This document shows positions 17,490 through 26,669 of a stretch of DNA of 64,000 bases, piece by piece. The notes below the pieces were generated by a model. The model did not search any database, was not told the DNA's origin, and saw only the letters and a list, made by a program, of their open reading frames with translations. This stretch comes from Streptomyces sp. man185 (GTDB lineage Bacteria; Actinomycetota; Actinomycetes; Streptomycetales; Streptomycetaceae), in assembly GCA_002551355.1 (NCBI GenBank), contig NTHE01000025.1, positions 45,474 through 109,473 on the forward strand, given 5' to 3'. The position numbers were made by a program, and so were the translations under genes. The number at the start of each line of letters is the position of its first letter. The stretch's first letter is position 1.

Positions 17490-19133
17490 ATGAACGAAAC
17501 TACCATGCGGGACGGTGAGACCAAGGGTGTCTCGCGTCGAAGATTCATCACTGGAACAGGTTCTCTTCTGGGTGCCGCGGCGATGGCCGGGCACACCGCA
17601 CCGGCGCGGGCGCGTGTCCGCGCCGCGGCGGCGCCGATCAGATCCGGGGCCCGGGTTCCGGTCCTGGTCATCGGCACCGGGTACGGCGGCTCCGTGGCCG
17701 CCCTCCGGCTCGCCCAGGCCGGAACGGACGTCCACATGGTCGAGATGGGCATGGCCTGGGACACCCCCGGCGCGGACGGCAAGATCTTCGCCAACACCAC
17801 CAAGCCGGACGACCGCTCCTTCTGGCTGCGCACCCGGACCAAGCAGCCGCTGAGCAACTTCCTCGGTTTCCCCATCGACAAGAACGTCAACCGCTACACC
17901 GGCATCCTCGACGCCGAGGAGTTCGGCGGCATCACGGTCTACCAGGGCCGGGGCGTCGGCGGCGGATCCCTGGTCAACGGCGGCATGGCCGTCACCCCGC
18001 GCCGGGAGAACTTCGGCGCCATCCTCCCGACGGTGAACGCCGCGGAGATGTACGCCACCTACTACCCGCGCGCCAACAGCGGACTGGGCGTCACCACCAT
18101 CGACCCCGCCTGGTTCGACAGCGTCGACTGCTACCAGTACGCCAGGGTCGGCCGAAAACACGCCCAGCGCTCCGGCTTCCCGTTCCTCTTCGTGCCCGCC
18201 GTCTACGACTGGGACTACATGAAGCAGGAGGCGGCCGGAACCGTCCCCAAGTCAGCCCTGGACGCCGAGATCCTCTACGGCAACAACTACGGCAAGAAGT
18301 CGCTCCAGAAGACCTACATCGACCGGATCAGAGCCACCGGCCGGGTCACCATCTCCCCGCTGCACAAGGTCACCACGGTCACCCCCGCCCCCGGCGGCGG
18401 CTACACCGTGCTCATCGACCAGCTGGACACCGGCGGCCGGACCACCGCCACCAAGACCGTCACCGCGGACAAGGTGTTCTTCGCCGCGGGCAGCGTGGGT
18501 ACCAGCAAGCTCCTCGTCGGTCTCAAGGCCACCGGCGCGCTGCCCCTCCTCAACGACGAGATCGGCCAGGGCTGGGGCGACAACGGCAACGTCATGTGCG
18601 GCCGGGCCAACCACCTCTGGGACCCGACGGGGAAGGTGCAGTCCTCCATCCCCACCGGCGGCATCGACAACTGGGACGCCGGGGGAGCGTTCGCCGAAGT
18701 CGCACCGCTGCCCACCGGGATCGAGACGTGGGCCTCGTTCTACCTCTCCATCACCAAGAACCCCCACCGTGCCCGGTTCACCTGGAACGCGGCGGCGGGG
18801 AAGGCGGAGCTGAACTGGCAGACAGCGTGGAAACAGCCGTCCATCGACGCTGCGAAGACCATCTTCGACAAGATCAACCGGAAGGAGGGGACGATCTACC
18901 GCACCGACCTCTTCGGCGTCCACAAGATCTGGGGCGACCATCTCACCTACCACCCGCTGGGCGGTGCGGTCCTGGACAAGGCCACCGACAACTACGGCCG
19001 GCTGCACGGCTACCCGGGCCTGTACGTCATCGACGGGGCGCTGATCCCCGGCAACACCAGCGTGAACCCGTTCGTCACCATCACCGCGCTCGCCGAGCGC
19101 AACATTGAACGGATCATCGCGACCGATCTGTAG
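17490..19133 (+). CDS. choA: Cholesterol oxidase (GMC family, secreted)
   Basis: The ATG follows GAGGAG at seven bases. The 547-residue precursor is exactly the size of Streptomyces ChoA. It has a Tat signal (SRRRFITGTGSLLG) cut near residue 43, an FAD-binding GTGYGGSVAALRLA, the QGRGVGGGSLVNGG loop, GQGWGDNGNVM, and the active-site segments FAEVAPLPTGIETW (catalytic Glu), LTYHPLGG (His) and PGNTSVNPFVTITALAERN (Asn). It oxidises 3-beta-hydroxysteroids and isomerises them to cholest-4-en-3-one with H2O2 as by-product. The cytochrome P450 gene choP, found before choA in the classical operon, is absent. A KstR-like site precedes it. Confidence 0.95.
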   Translation: MNETTMRDGETKGVSRRRFITGTGSLLGAAAMAGHTAPARARVRAAAAPIRSGARVPVLVIGTGYGGSVAALRLAQAGTDVHMVEMGMAWDTPGADGKIFANTTKPDDRSFWLRTRTKQPLSNFLGFPIDKNVNRYTGILDAEEFGGITVYQGRGVGGGSLVNGGMAVTPRRENFGAILPTVNAAEMYATYYPRANSGLGVTTIDPAWFDSVDCYQYARVGRKHAQRSGFPFLFVPAVYDWDYMKQEAAGTVPKSALDAEILYGNNYGKKSLQKTYIDRIRATGRVTISPLHKVTTVTPAPGGGYTVLIDQLDTGGRTTATKTVTADKVFFAAGSVGTSKLLVGLKATGALPLLNDEIGQGWGDNGNVMCGRANHLWDPTGKVQSSIPTGGIDNWDAGGAFAEVAPLPTGIETWASFYLSITKNPHRARFTWNAAAGKAELNWQTAWKQPSIDAAKTIFDKINRKEGTIYRTDLFGVHKIWGDHLTYHPLGGAVLDKATDNYGRLHGYPGLYVIDGALIPGNTSVNPFVTITALAERNIERIIATDL

Positions 19134-19150
19134 ACGGCGCCACGGCATAC

Positions 19151-19195
19151 GGAGAGCCCGGGGCCGGGAGTGCCAACCCGGCGGCCCCGGACTCC
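19151..19195. terminator. Bidirectional hairpin between choA and the convergent CMD-like gene
   Basis: CCGGGGCC pairs with GGCCCCGG (19158-19165 with 19183-19190), extended by GGAG/CTCC outside and GGG/CCC inside. Confidence 0.6.
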
Positions 19196-19196
19196 G

Positions 19197-19676
19197 TCAG
19201 TGACCGGGCAGAACGCACACCGCGTCGATCCCCAGCACATGGTTGAGCCGTCCGAACGCCAGCCACGAGCCGATGCTCATCGTCAGCTCCACGATCTCCG
19301 CCTGGCTGTAGTGCGCGGTCATCCGCTGCCAGAAGGCGTCGTCCAGACCGTGATGGTCGAGCGTGTACCGCTCGGCGTATTCCGCCGCGAGCCGGGTCCG
19401 CTCGTCGAAGGCGTCGGTCGTACGCCACTCGGTCACCGCCCCGGCGAACTCCTCCTCGACCTTCGCCCCGTCCCTCTCGGTCCGCCAGTCCAGGCAGAAC
19501 AGACACCCGTTGATCTGCGCGACCCGCAGCCGGGCCGCCTCGAACTCCCGCAGCCCCAGCGTCGTGTGCTCGTAGACGGACATCGAGAACGTGGCGGCGG
19601 CCACGCCGATGCCGGGGACCATCTCCCCCCACACGTAGCCGATGGGCTCCTGGCCCTCCGGAATGTCGATGATCAT
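19197..19676 (-). CDS. Carboxymuconolactone decarboxylase / AhpD-like protein
   Basis: The 159-residue protein has the AhpD-fold signature RVAQINGCLFCLDWRTERDG with the redox CxxC pair, and later HYSQAEIVELTMSIGSWLAFGRLNHVLG. Family members are peroxidases or decarboxylases with a disulfide active site. The ATG at 19676 follows AAGGAG at six bases and overlaps the stop of the upstream dehydrogenase gene by four bases (ATGA), so the pair is coupled. They may handle one substrate, but which is not known. Confidence 0.8.
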   Translation of the reverse strand: MIIDIPEGQEPIGYVWGEMVPGIGVAAATFSMSVYEHTTLGLREFEAARLRVAQINGCLFCLDWRTERDGAKVEEEFAGAVTEWRTTDAFDERTRLAAEYAERYTLDHHGLDDAFWQRMTAHYSQAEIVELTMSIGSWLAFGRLNHVLGIDAVCVLPGH

Positions 19677-20752
19677 GCCGGTCTCCTTCCCAGCCTGCCG
19701 ACCGCAGGCCGCAGCGGAACGTCGAGTGCGTCGTACAGGCCCGGCTTCGCGTCCACCAGCCAGTCGATCGCCGAGACGAGCCGCCCGACCGCGGTGGCGT
19801 TCCCGCCCGCCGACCGGTTCTCGCCCTCGTCCAGGGCCTCGACCGTCACCTCGATACGGGGCCGGCCCTCGATCACGACCCGGTGCGCGCCCACCCCGTC
19901 GGGCGGGGACGGCCAGTCCGGGGCGCACGAGCCGTGGATCCGGGTGATGTGCTCGATGACGATCCGGGGCTCGCCGTCCACGATGCCCTGCACCTCGAAG
20001 CGCACGGCGCCCTGGGTGCCCTCGGCGAACGTGCCCATCGTGCGGGTGCTGACCTCGCTCTCCAGCGCCCGGCGGTCCAGCGTCTCGCGGATCTCGTCGA
20101 GTTCGACGCCCAGCGCCCGCGCCATGAGACGTATCTGACCGCCCCACACCATCGTCGGGACACTCTCCGCCAGCATCAGCGGCTGGTAGTCCATCGGGTG
20201 CCCCATCCCGATCAGATGGCGCACCGAATCCTCCTGCTCGTACGTGGAGTAGTCGAAGATCTCCTGGCAGCGGATGACGTCCACCTCGGTGCCGAGACCA
20301 CTGACGAGCAGCGGCAGGACGTCGTTTCCCCAGCCGGGGTCGACGCCGGAGACGAAGAGGGAGCCGCCGCCCTCGGCGACGGCGGCCACGATCGGGTCCC
20401 GCAGCTCGGGCGGGGCGTTGCGCTGGTCGTAGAGCGGATAGAGGGAGGGCGTGACGACCACCGCGCCGGCCCGGATCGCCCGGCCGATGTCGGCCAGCGC
20501 GTCATCGGGACGGATGTCGCCGGACGCCGCGTAGAACACCGCCCGGGGGCGGGCGGAGAGGACGGCGGCGATGTCGTCGGTGGCCGCGACCTCGAGCGTG
20601 CGCCCGAGACCGCCGAGTTCGCCGGCGTCGCGGCCGACTTTGGCGGGATCGTGCACGAGGACGGCGGCGAGTGTCAGTGCCGGATGGGCCGCGACGGCGC
20701 GGATCGCCGCGCGGCCGACGTTGCCGGTACCCCAGACAACCGTGGGAATCAT
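19673..20752 (-). CDS. NAD(P)-dependent dehydrogenase, diaminopentanoate-dehydrogenase-like
   Basis: The 359-residue protein starts MIPTVVWGTGNVGRAAIRAV, a Rossmann GTGNVG motif like that of dihydrodipicolinate reductase, followed by VFYAASGDIRPDDALADI, VSGVDPGWGNDVLPLLVSGL, and a long C-terminal domain of the 2,4-diaminopentanoate dehydrogenase type. Related actinobacterial proteins are annotated as amine or reductase-like dehydrogenases with unknown substrates. It is the first gene of a two-gene unit with the CMD-like gene. Confidence 0.75.
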   Translation of the reverse strand: MIPTVVWGTGNVGRAAIRAVAAHPALTLAAVLVHDPAKVGRDAGELGGLGRTLEVAATDDIAAVLSARPRAVFYAASGDIRPDDALADIGRAIRAGAVVVTPSLYPLYDQRNAPPELRDPIVAAVAEGGGSLFVSGVDPGWGNDVLPLLVSGLGTEVDVIRCQEIFDYSTYEQEDSVRHLIGMGHPMDYQPLMLAESVPTMVWGGQIRLMARALGVELDEIRETLDRRALESEVSTRTMGTFAEGTQGAVRFEVQGIVDGEPRIVIEHITRIHGSCAPDWPSPPDGVGAHRVVIEGRPRIEVTVEALDEGENRSAGGNATAVGRLVSAIDWLVDAKPGLYDALDVPLRPAVGRLGRRPA

Positions 20753-20825
20753 GCGCGGAGGGTAGCCCCGGCGCCTTGCACTTCCCAGAGCCGTGACGCC
20801 ACCAAATCCGCCGGTGTACAAGGGT

Positions 20826-20861
20826 GTTCCCGGGCCGACGGTCATCCGCCGGCCCGGGAAC
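20826..20861 (-). terminator. Hairpin after the glucanase gene
   Basis: A 12-bp perfect stem (GTTCCCGGGCCG and its complement) lies about a dozen bases past the glucanase stop. Confidence 0.7.
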
Positions 20862-20873
20862 CGTTCAGGGGGT

Positions 20874-23825
20874 TCAGCGCTTCGCGCGTGCTCCGTTCGG
20901 GGTGCCGGAGACGGTGAACTGCGAGCCGGGCTCGATCAGCACATGGCCGTCGCGCGAGTCGGTGATCGTCACGTCGGTGAGCGTCGCGTTGCCGCGGGCG
21001 CCGCCCATCGCGAGGATGCCCGATCCGTTGTTGGACTTGTCGATCCGCACGTTCTGCATCCTGACGTCCGGCATCAGGCCGCCGCCCGTCTTGAACTGGA
21101 TGCCGTCATAGGTGGAGTCGACGATGTCCGTGTCGCGGATCGTGACTCCGGGGATCGGCAGGTTCTGCGGGAAGAGGGTGATCGCACCGAACTCCTGGTC
21201 CTCGTTCCAGAAGGCTCCGCCGGTGCGGTACAGGCCGTTGTTGGCGATCAGCGTCTGCCCGGAGAAGGGCAGCGGGTCGTGGTCGGTCGCCAGCATGATG
21301 GCCGGGTAGTTCATGGTGTCGGAGATGAGGTTGTTCTCGATCTTGTTGCCGTAACCGCCGTAGATCGCGATGCCGTTGGCGCGCCAGGGAAGCTGGATGG
21401 TGTTGTTGCGGAAGCTGTTGTCGTGGCCGATGTCGACGGACTGGTCCTTGACGTACTTGCTGGACCAGACGGCGAGCGCGTCGTCGCCGGTGTTGCGGAA
21501 CGACGAGTTGTAGACCGTGGAATTGCGGGTGCCGTTGGCGAAGTTGATGCCGTCCGCATAGGTGTTGCGGATCCGCATGCCGGTGAACTCGACGCCGTCG
21601 CCCGGGTTCCACAGCTCCTGGATGTTGTCGAAGTCGCGACCGGCCCAGACGCCCACGTTGGCGTGCTCGATCCAGACGTTGCTGATCTTCGTGTCCTTGC
21701 CGAACCGGCCGTTGAGCGCGACGCCGCCCTCGTGGTTGCCGTCGCCGCCGCGGATGGTGCCGGAGCCGAAGATGGCGATGTCGGAGATTTGCGTGTTCTC
21801 GTCGATGTCGAAACCGAAGTTGCCCTCGTGCGGGTGGTTGATGCCACCCGCCTCGTGCGGCGGGGTCAGCGTGTAGAGCTGGGAGTGCCACATGCCCGCG
21901 CCCCGGATCGTCACGTCCCGGATGCCGACCTGGTTCCACTGGCCCCGGTCGAGCGGGTCGTCGGTGAGGATCTTCTGCTCCTGGCGCCACTGGCCCGCCG
22001 GAATCCACACGCAGTCGATCTCGCCGTTCTGGTTCGCCGTCACCGCGCGCTGGATCGCGGCCGTGTCGTCGAGCCCGTCGTTCGCCACCGCGCCGTACGT
22101 CGTGATGGACACACAGCCCGACGGCTGTGACGAGGGTGCGGCCACCTGTTCCAGGTCGATCAGGTCGATGACGTAGAAGGAGGCGTTGTCGCTCGCATCC
22201 CGCTGGAGACGGAACGTGGTTCCCGCCGGGTAGGTCTGGGTGAGCAGGGCGTGGGACTCGTCGAACAGGCGCCGCGCGTCGCCGCCGGGCGTGTTGGTGA
22301 GCCCTTCGGGGCTGTCGGTGTTCCCGTACAGCCAGCTGTGCTTCGAGGAGAGGTCGAGCTTGCGGACGAACTTGCCGTCGGCGTACAGGCTGATGGTCGC
22401 CTCGCGGCCGCCGCCACCCGGCGCGTCCGGGATGGAGTTGCGCACGACGATCGAGTTCGCCGGGGCGGTCGAGGTGAACTCCACGTACTGGCCCGTGGAG
22501 TTGAGCCGCACCGACTCGCGGCCCGATGACTCGGTGGCGAAGTTGGTGTGCCCGAAGGTGCGCATCGCGTCGGACTGCAGCAACGTGCCCTGGTACTTCG
22601 CCTTCTCCGCCTCCAGCTCGGTGTACGGTACGGCGGCCCCGCGTCCGACCACGATGGAGCGGGCGAAGGTGTTGTTGGTCTCACTGGTCTCCGCGACGAG
22701 GTTCGTGGCGTCGGCCGTGGCGGTCAGGGTCGCGCCCCCGCTCGCCGCCGTCCAGCTCCCGCCGACCGTGACGTTCGCGGTCGCGCCCGCCGCGATGGCC
22801 GGGGTGGTGCCGTTGAGCGTGGTGGAACCGACGGTCAGCCGCGTGACCGTGCCCGCGCTCACCGTGCTGGTGCCACGGTTGTGCACCGCCACGGTGAAGG
22901 TGACCGGCGCGCCGACGGCCGGGTTGGCCGGGGTGGAGGAGATGGAGCGGACCTGCAGGTCCGGGCCGGGGCTCTGGCCGACCACCAGCGGGGAGGCGGT
23001 GGTGCGGCTGTTGTTGGTGTTGTCCGACTCGACGACCGTGTCGGTCGGGTCCACCAGCGCCGAGACCGTGTACGACCCCTGCGGCCGCTTGCCGACCTTG
23101 ACCGATATGGGGGCCGAGGCCCCCGCGGCCAGCGGGCCGACCGGCGCGCTGCCCACGACCACGCCGCCCAGGCTGACGTTGACGGTGGTCCCGGGGGAGG
23201 CGGCGGAGCCGGCGTTGTGGACGGTCCCCCCGACGGTGATGTCGTCCGTCTCGGACGGTGACGCCGGGCTCCAGGACAGCGCGCTCACGGTCAGGTCCGG
23301 GTTGGGCGCGGCCGTCCCGAGCACCTGGATCTCCGCGACCTGGGCGCCGGGCGCCTCCGTGTTGGAGAAGAACTTCAGCTGGAGGTCGGCGACCCGGCCG
23401 GCGACCGGGATGGTCACGGTGTTCCGGTTGGAGCCGGGGTTGAACACGTAGCCGGCGCGGGCCCGCAGCGAGGAGAACGCGGTGCCGTCCTGCTTCCGGC
23501 CGAGCACCTGGATGTCCTGCGTCCGCGTCGCCCAGACCGGGTCCGGGTTGAGCTTGAGGACCACGGACTGGACGTCCGCGTCTGCTCCGAGCTTCACCGT
23601 CAGGTCGGCGGGGTGTCCGTTGGACTCCCAGTAGCTGTCGACCTTGCCGTCGTTGGCGTTGGTGGCCGGGTAACCGTCGTGCGACCCGCTGGCGGTGACG
23701 GTCTTGCCCCGGGCCAGATCGGTGGGCTCAGCCGCGTTCGCGGCGACGGGCAGGAGTCCGACCGAGACCATCCCGGCTATCAGCAGCCCGGAGATCGACC
23801 GCCCGGTACGTCGTTTCCATCTCAT
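20874..23825 (-). CDS. Modular secreted beta-helix glycosidase, GH87-like (alpha-1,3-glucanase)
   Basis: The 983-residue precursor starts at 23825 after AGAGGA and has a signal peptide cut near ANAAEP. Domains in order: F5/8-type C discoidin module (about 37-170), two CARDB modules (about 175-275 and 285-395), a carbohydrate-binding module of CBM35 type (about 402-560), and a right-handed beta-helix catalytic domain (about 570-983) with repeated N-ladder segments. The candidate catalytic residues are D758 (YADGINF) and D781/D782 (GDDALAV); the +23/+24 spacing equals the three catalytic aspartates described for GH87. Expected substrates are alpha-1,3-glucans of fungal walls or dental plaque-type polymers. 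A TTGACA box lies about 100 bases upstream. Confidence 0.75.
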   Translation of the reverse strand: MRWKRRTGRSISGLLIAGMVSVGLLPVAANAAEPTDLARGKTVTASGSHDGYPATNANDGKVDSYWESNGHPADLTVKLGADADVQSVVLKLNPDPVWATRTQDIQVLGRKQDGTAFSSLRARAGYVFNPGSNRNTVTIPVAGRVADLQLKFFSNTEAPGAQVAEIQVLGTAAPNPDLTVSALSWSPASPSETDDITVGGTVHNAGSAASPGTTVNVSLGGVVVGSAPVGPLAAGASAPISVKVGKRPQGSYTVSALVDPTDTVVESDNTNNSRTTASPLVVGQSPGPDLQVRSISSTPANPAVGAPVTFTVAVHNRGTSTVSAGTVTRLTVGSTTLNGTTPAIAAGATANVTVGGSWTAASGGATLTATADATNLVAETSETNNTFARSIVVGRGAAVPYTELEAEKAKYQGTLLQSDAMRTFGHTNFATESSGRESVRLNSTGQYVEFTSTAPANSIVVRNSIPDAPGGGGREATISLYADGKFVRKLDLSSKHSWLYGNTDSPEGLTNTPGGDARRLFDESHALLTQTYPAGTTFRLQRDASDNASFYVIDLIDLEQVAAPSSQPSGCVSITTYGAVANDGLDDTAAIQRAVTANQNGEIDCVWIPAGQWRQEQKILTDDPLDRGQWNQVGIRDVTIRGAGMWHSQLYTLTPPHEAGGINHPHEGNFGFDIDENTQISDIAIFGSGTIRGGDGNHEGGVALNGRFGKDTKISNVWIEHANVGVWAGRDFDNIQELWNPGDGVEFTGMRIRNTYADGINFANGTRNSTVYNSSFRNTGDDALAVWSSKYVKDQSVDIGHDNSFRNNTIQLPWRANGIAIYGGYGNKIENNLISDTMNYPAIMLATDHDPLPFSGQTLIANNGLYRTGGAFWNEDQEFGAITLFPQNLPIPGVTIRDTDIVDSTYDGIQFKTGGGLMPDVRMQNVRIDKSNNGSGILAMGGARGNATLTDVTITDSRDGHVLIEPGSQFTVSGTPNGARAKR

Positions 23826-23989
23826 GGTGTCCTCTGCTTCCACAATATTTGAGGCGTCAAGTCAATCTTTTGCAGTGAGAGGTTCATAGATTTCTGCGCT
23901 GTTTCTGATTTGTCAACGGTCCTCGCATGGTCATGTCATGCAGGCGCACCAACTGACGCCACGTCAGCTGTGCTGAGGTGAGGGGTCGT

Positions 23990-24958
23990 TCAGGACGCGG
24001 AGGCGCCCCGGGCCAGCAGCAGCGCCAGATCCACCGCCGCCACGGCCACCGCTCCGGCCAGTGCGGCCTTGCGCCACCGGCGGCCGAGCGCCGGGCCCGC
24101 GAGTGACGCCGTACCGGCCAGGACGAGCGCCGCCGCACCCCCGACGTCCACCGGTCCGGGCGGCCCGAGGGCCAGCACCGCCGTCGCGCCGAGGAGCGGC
24201 AGCGGCAGCAGCAGTCGGGTCCCCGTGTCGCCCAGCCGGTGCGGGAGGCCCCGGATCCCGGCCGCCCGGTCCACCGCGATGTCCGGGAGCGTGTCGGCCA
24301 GATGCGCCGCGAATCCGAGCAGGGCCCCGGCCGCCACCGTCCACCACCGGGGCGACGGCCCGCCGGGCAGGGAGAGGGTGACGGCGGCGGGCAGGGCGCC
24401 GAATCCGGCCACGTACGGCAGCCAGGACAGGACGGTCGCCTTGAGCCGCAGGTTGTAGAGCCAGGCGGCCGTGACCGCGGCGAGGTGCACCGTACCCGCG
24501 AGGATTCCGCAGGCCAGCGAGAGCGGTAGGCACACGGCGAGCGCGATCCCGGCCGCCGCCCACACCGCACCCGCCCCGACCGTGCCGTCGGCCGCGGGCT
24601 TCCCCCGGCGGCCGGCCCGGGCGTCACGCCGTGCGTCGTACGCGTCGTTGCACCAGCCCACCGAGAGCTGGCCGGTCAGCACCGCTGCCGTGACCAGCGC
24701 GGAACGGGGGCCGCCGAGTCCGGAGCCGAGGGCGAGGACGCAGGCGAGCGCGGTCACCGCGAGCGCCGGCCCCGGGTGGCACGCGAGCGCGAGCCCCGCG
24801 ACCCGGCCCCGTCGCCCGACGTCGGCGGGATCGGCGTCGGCGGGATCCGTGTCGGCCGGATCCGCGCAGGCCGGAACCGGACCGCCCGTTTGCGGTGCAT
24901 CCGGATCCGCGTCGGCCCGATGCGTATCCGCCGGGCTCACCCTGTCCGTGGCGTCCAT
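23990..24958 (-). CDS. UbiA-family prenyltransferase-like membrane protein
   Basis: The 322-residue protein has an N-terminal tail with repeated DPAD units (residues 33-46), then eight or nine hydrophobic segments. The first aspartate-rich motif is NDAYDARRD (N104-D112), followed by the basic GRRGKP, and the second is ADTLPDIAVD (near residue 226), both needed for Mg-diphosphate binding in UbiA prenyltransferases. It should attach an isoprenoid to an aromatic or lipid acceptor in the membrane. It is divergent from the srs operon with 117 bases between starts, so the two units may be co-regulated. Confidence 0.8.
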   Translation of the reverse strand: MDATDRVSPADTHRADADPDAPQTGGPVPACADPADTDPADADPADVGRRGRVAGLALACHPGPALAVTALACVLALGSGLGGPRSALVTAAVLTGQLSVGWCNDAYDARRDARAGRRGKPAADGTVGAGAVWAAAGIALAVCLPLSLACGILAGTVHLAAVTAAWLYNLRLKATVLSWLPYVAGFGALPAAVTLSLPGGPSPRWWTVAAGALLGFAAHLADTLPDIAVDRAAGIRGLPHRLGDTGTRLLLPLPLLGATAVLALGPPGPVDVGGAAALVLAGTASLAGPALGRRWRKAALAGAVAVAAVDLALLLARGASAS

Positions 24959-25075
24959 CGGGCGATCGTAGGGGCCTGTCGCCCCGTCAATGCGGCGACC
25001 GGGCGGGTCTTTTGCGGCGTTCGACCACATCTTGTGCGCAGGATGGGGCATGACGCCACCGAAGCAGGAGGCAGG

Positions 25076-26128
25076 ATGACCCGCATCGCCGCGGTTCACG
25101 GAGCTCTGCCGCCCCACCGCCACACCCAGCGTGAAGTCACCGACATGGTGGCCCGCACCTGCCTGCCGCCCGGCGCCGACCGCCGGGTCCTGGACCGGCT
25201 CCACGAGAACGCCCAAGTCCGCGGCAGGCACACCGTGCTGCCCCTGGACGACTACCGCGACTTCGACGGCTTCGGCGACTCCAACGACGTGTTCATCCGG
25301 TCCGCCGTCGACCTCGGCGCCCAGGCCGTACGCGGTGCTCTGCGGGCGGCAGGGCTGCGGCCCTCCGATGTGGACCTGCTGATGTTCACCTCCGTCACCG
25401 GCATCGCCGCCCCCTCGATCGACGCCCGGCTCGTGACCCGACTGGGGATGCGGTCGGACGTGAAGCGGCTGCCCGTCTTCGGCCTCGGCTGCGTCGCCGG
25501 AGCCGCCGGAACGGCCCGGCTGCACGACTACCTCCTCGGCCGTCCCGACGACGTGGCCGTGCTCCTGTCGGTCGAGCTCTGCTCCCTCACCTTCCAGCGC
25601 CACGACGCCTCGCCCGCCAACCTGGTGGCGACCGCGCTGTTCGGGGACGGAGCGGCAGCCGTGGTCGCCCTAGGCGGCCGCCGGGCCGTCGCCGGGCCGG
25701 AGATCGTGGCCACCCGTAGCCGGATGTACCCGGACACCGAGCACGTCATGGGCTGGGACATCGGCTCCACCGGGTTCCGCGTCGTCCTCGATCCGGCCGT
25801 GCCCGACGTCGTACGCCAGTACCTCGCCGACGATGTACGGGAGTTCCTCGACGAACACGGCCTCAAACCGAAGGACATCGCCCACTGGGTCTGCCACCCG
25901 GGCGGCCCCAAGGTCCTGGAGACCGTGTCCGAGGTCCTCGACCTGCGCGAGGGCGCCCTCGACGTCACCTGGCGCTCGCTTGCCGACGTCGGCAACCTCT
26001 CCTCGTCCTCGGTCCTGCACGTCCTGCGGGACACCATCGAACAGCGCCGTCCGGAGCCGGGCACCCCCGGGCTGCTGCTGGCCATGGGCCCGGGATTCTG
26101 CTGCGAACTGGTGCTGCTGCGCTGGTAG
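25076..26128 (+). CDS. srsA: Type III polyketide synthase, alkylresorcinol synthase-like
   Basis: The ATG follows AGGAGG; the open frame upstream overlaps the divergent gene and is not used. The 350-residue enzyme has the chalcone-synthase-type triad C139 (GLGCVAGAAG), H274 (CHPGGPK) and N307 (VGNLSSSSV), plus the terminal GPGFCCELVLLRW. The next two genes are a methyltransferase and a flavin hydroxylase, the arrangement of the S. griseus srsABC operon, where SrsA makes alkylresorcinols from fatty acyl starters with malonyl and methylmalonyl units. The assignment to SrsA rather than RppA rests mainly on this context. Confidence 0.85.
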   Translation: MTRIAAVHGALPPHRHTQREVTDMVARTCLPPGADRRVLDRLHENAQVRGRHTVLPLDDYRDFDGFGDSNDVFIRSAVDLGAQAVRGALRAAGLRPSDVDLLMFTSVTGIAAPSIDARLVTRLGMRSDVKRLPVFGLGCVAGAAGTARLHDYLLGRPDDVAVLLSVELCSLTFQRHDASPANLVATALFGDGAAAVVALGGRRAVAGPEIVATRSRMYPDTEHVMGWDIGSTGFRVVLDPAVPDVVRQYLADDVREFLDEHGLKPKDIAHWVCHPGGPKVLETVSEVLDLREGALDVTWRSLADVGNLSSSSVLHVLRDTIEQRRPEPGTPGLLLAMGPGFCCELVLLRW

Positions 26129-26141
26129 GAAGGAACGGCTC

Positions 26142-26669
26142 ATGACCTGGTACACCGTCCTCGTGCTCGCCGTCGCCGGCGAACGCCTCGCCGAACTCGT
26201 CGTCGCCCGACGCAACACCCGCTGGAGCCTCGCCCGGGGCGGCGTCGAATCGGGCCGCGGGCACTATCCGGCGATGGTCGCCCTGCACACCGCCCTCCTG
26301 GCCGGCTGCCTGGCGGAGGCCGGGTTCACCGACCGGCCCTTCCAGCCGGTCCTCGGCTGGGCGATGGTCGCCGTCGTCGTGGCCGCGCAAGCGCTGCGCT
26401 GGTGGTGCATCCGTGCGCTCGGCCCCCGCTGGAACACCCGCGTCATCGTCCTCCCCGGCCTGCCCCGGGTCACCGGCGGCCCCTACCGGTGGATGGGTCA
26501 CCCCAACTACGTCGCCGTCGCCGCCGAAGGCCTCGCGCTGCCCCTGGTCCACGGGGCGTGGGTGACCGCGCTGGTGTTCACCGTCCTCAACGCCGCGCTC
26601 ATGGTCGTACGGATCCGGTGCGAGGACGGGGCGCTGGCGCGTCTCCCGGCCGTGGACGCACGGGCGTGA
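26142..26669 (+). CDS. srsB: Isoprenylcysteine methyltransferase-like membrane methyltransferase
   Basis: The 175-residue membrane protein has about four hydrophobic segments and the ICMT-family end pattern WNTRVIVLPGLPRVTGGPYR, followed by WMGHPNYVAV and RIRCEDGALA, which form the S-adenosylmethionine site. In the srs pathway the homologue O-methylates the resorcinol lipid. It starts 13 bases after srsA with AGGAAGGAA before the ATG. Its TGA overlaps the GTG start of the next gene. Confidence 0.85.
   Translation: MTWYTVLVLAVAGERLAELVVARRNTRWSLARGGVESGRGHYPAMVALHTALLAGCLAEAGFTDRPFQPVLGWAMVAVVVAAQALRWWCIRALGPRWNTRVIVLPGLPRVTGGPYRWMGHPNYVAVAAEGLALPLVHGAWVTALVFTVLNAALMVVRIRCEDGALARLPAVDARA

Noticed and set aside
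25076..26128. Type III PKS as RppA (flaviolin/tetrahydroxynaphthalene synthase)
   Set aside because: The partner genes are a methyltransferase and hydroxylase of the srs order rather than the P450 or monooxygenase usual for RppA, so an alkylresorcinol role is more likely.
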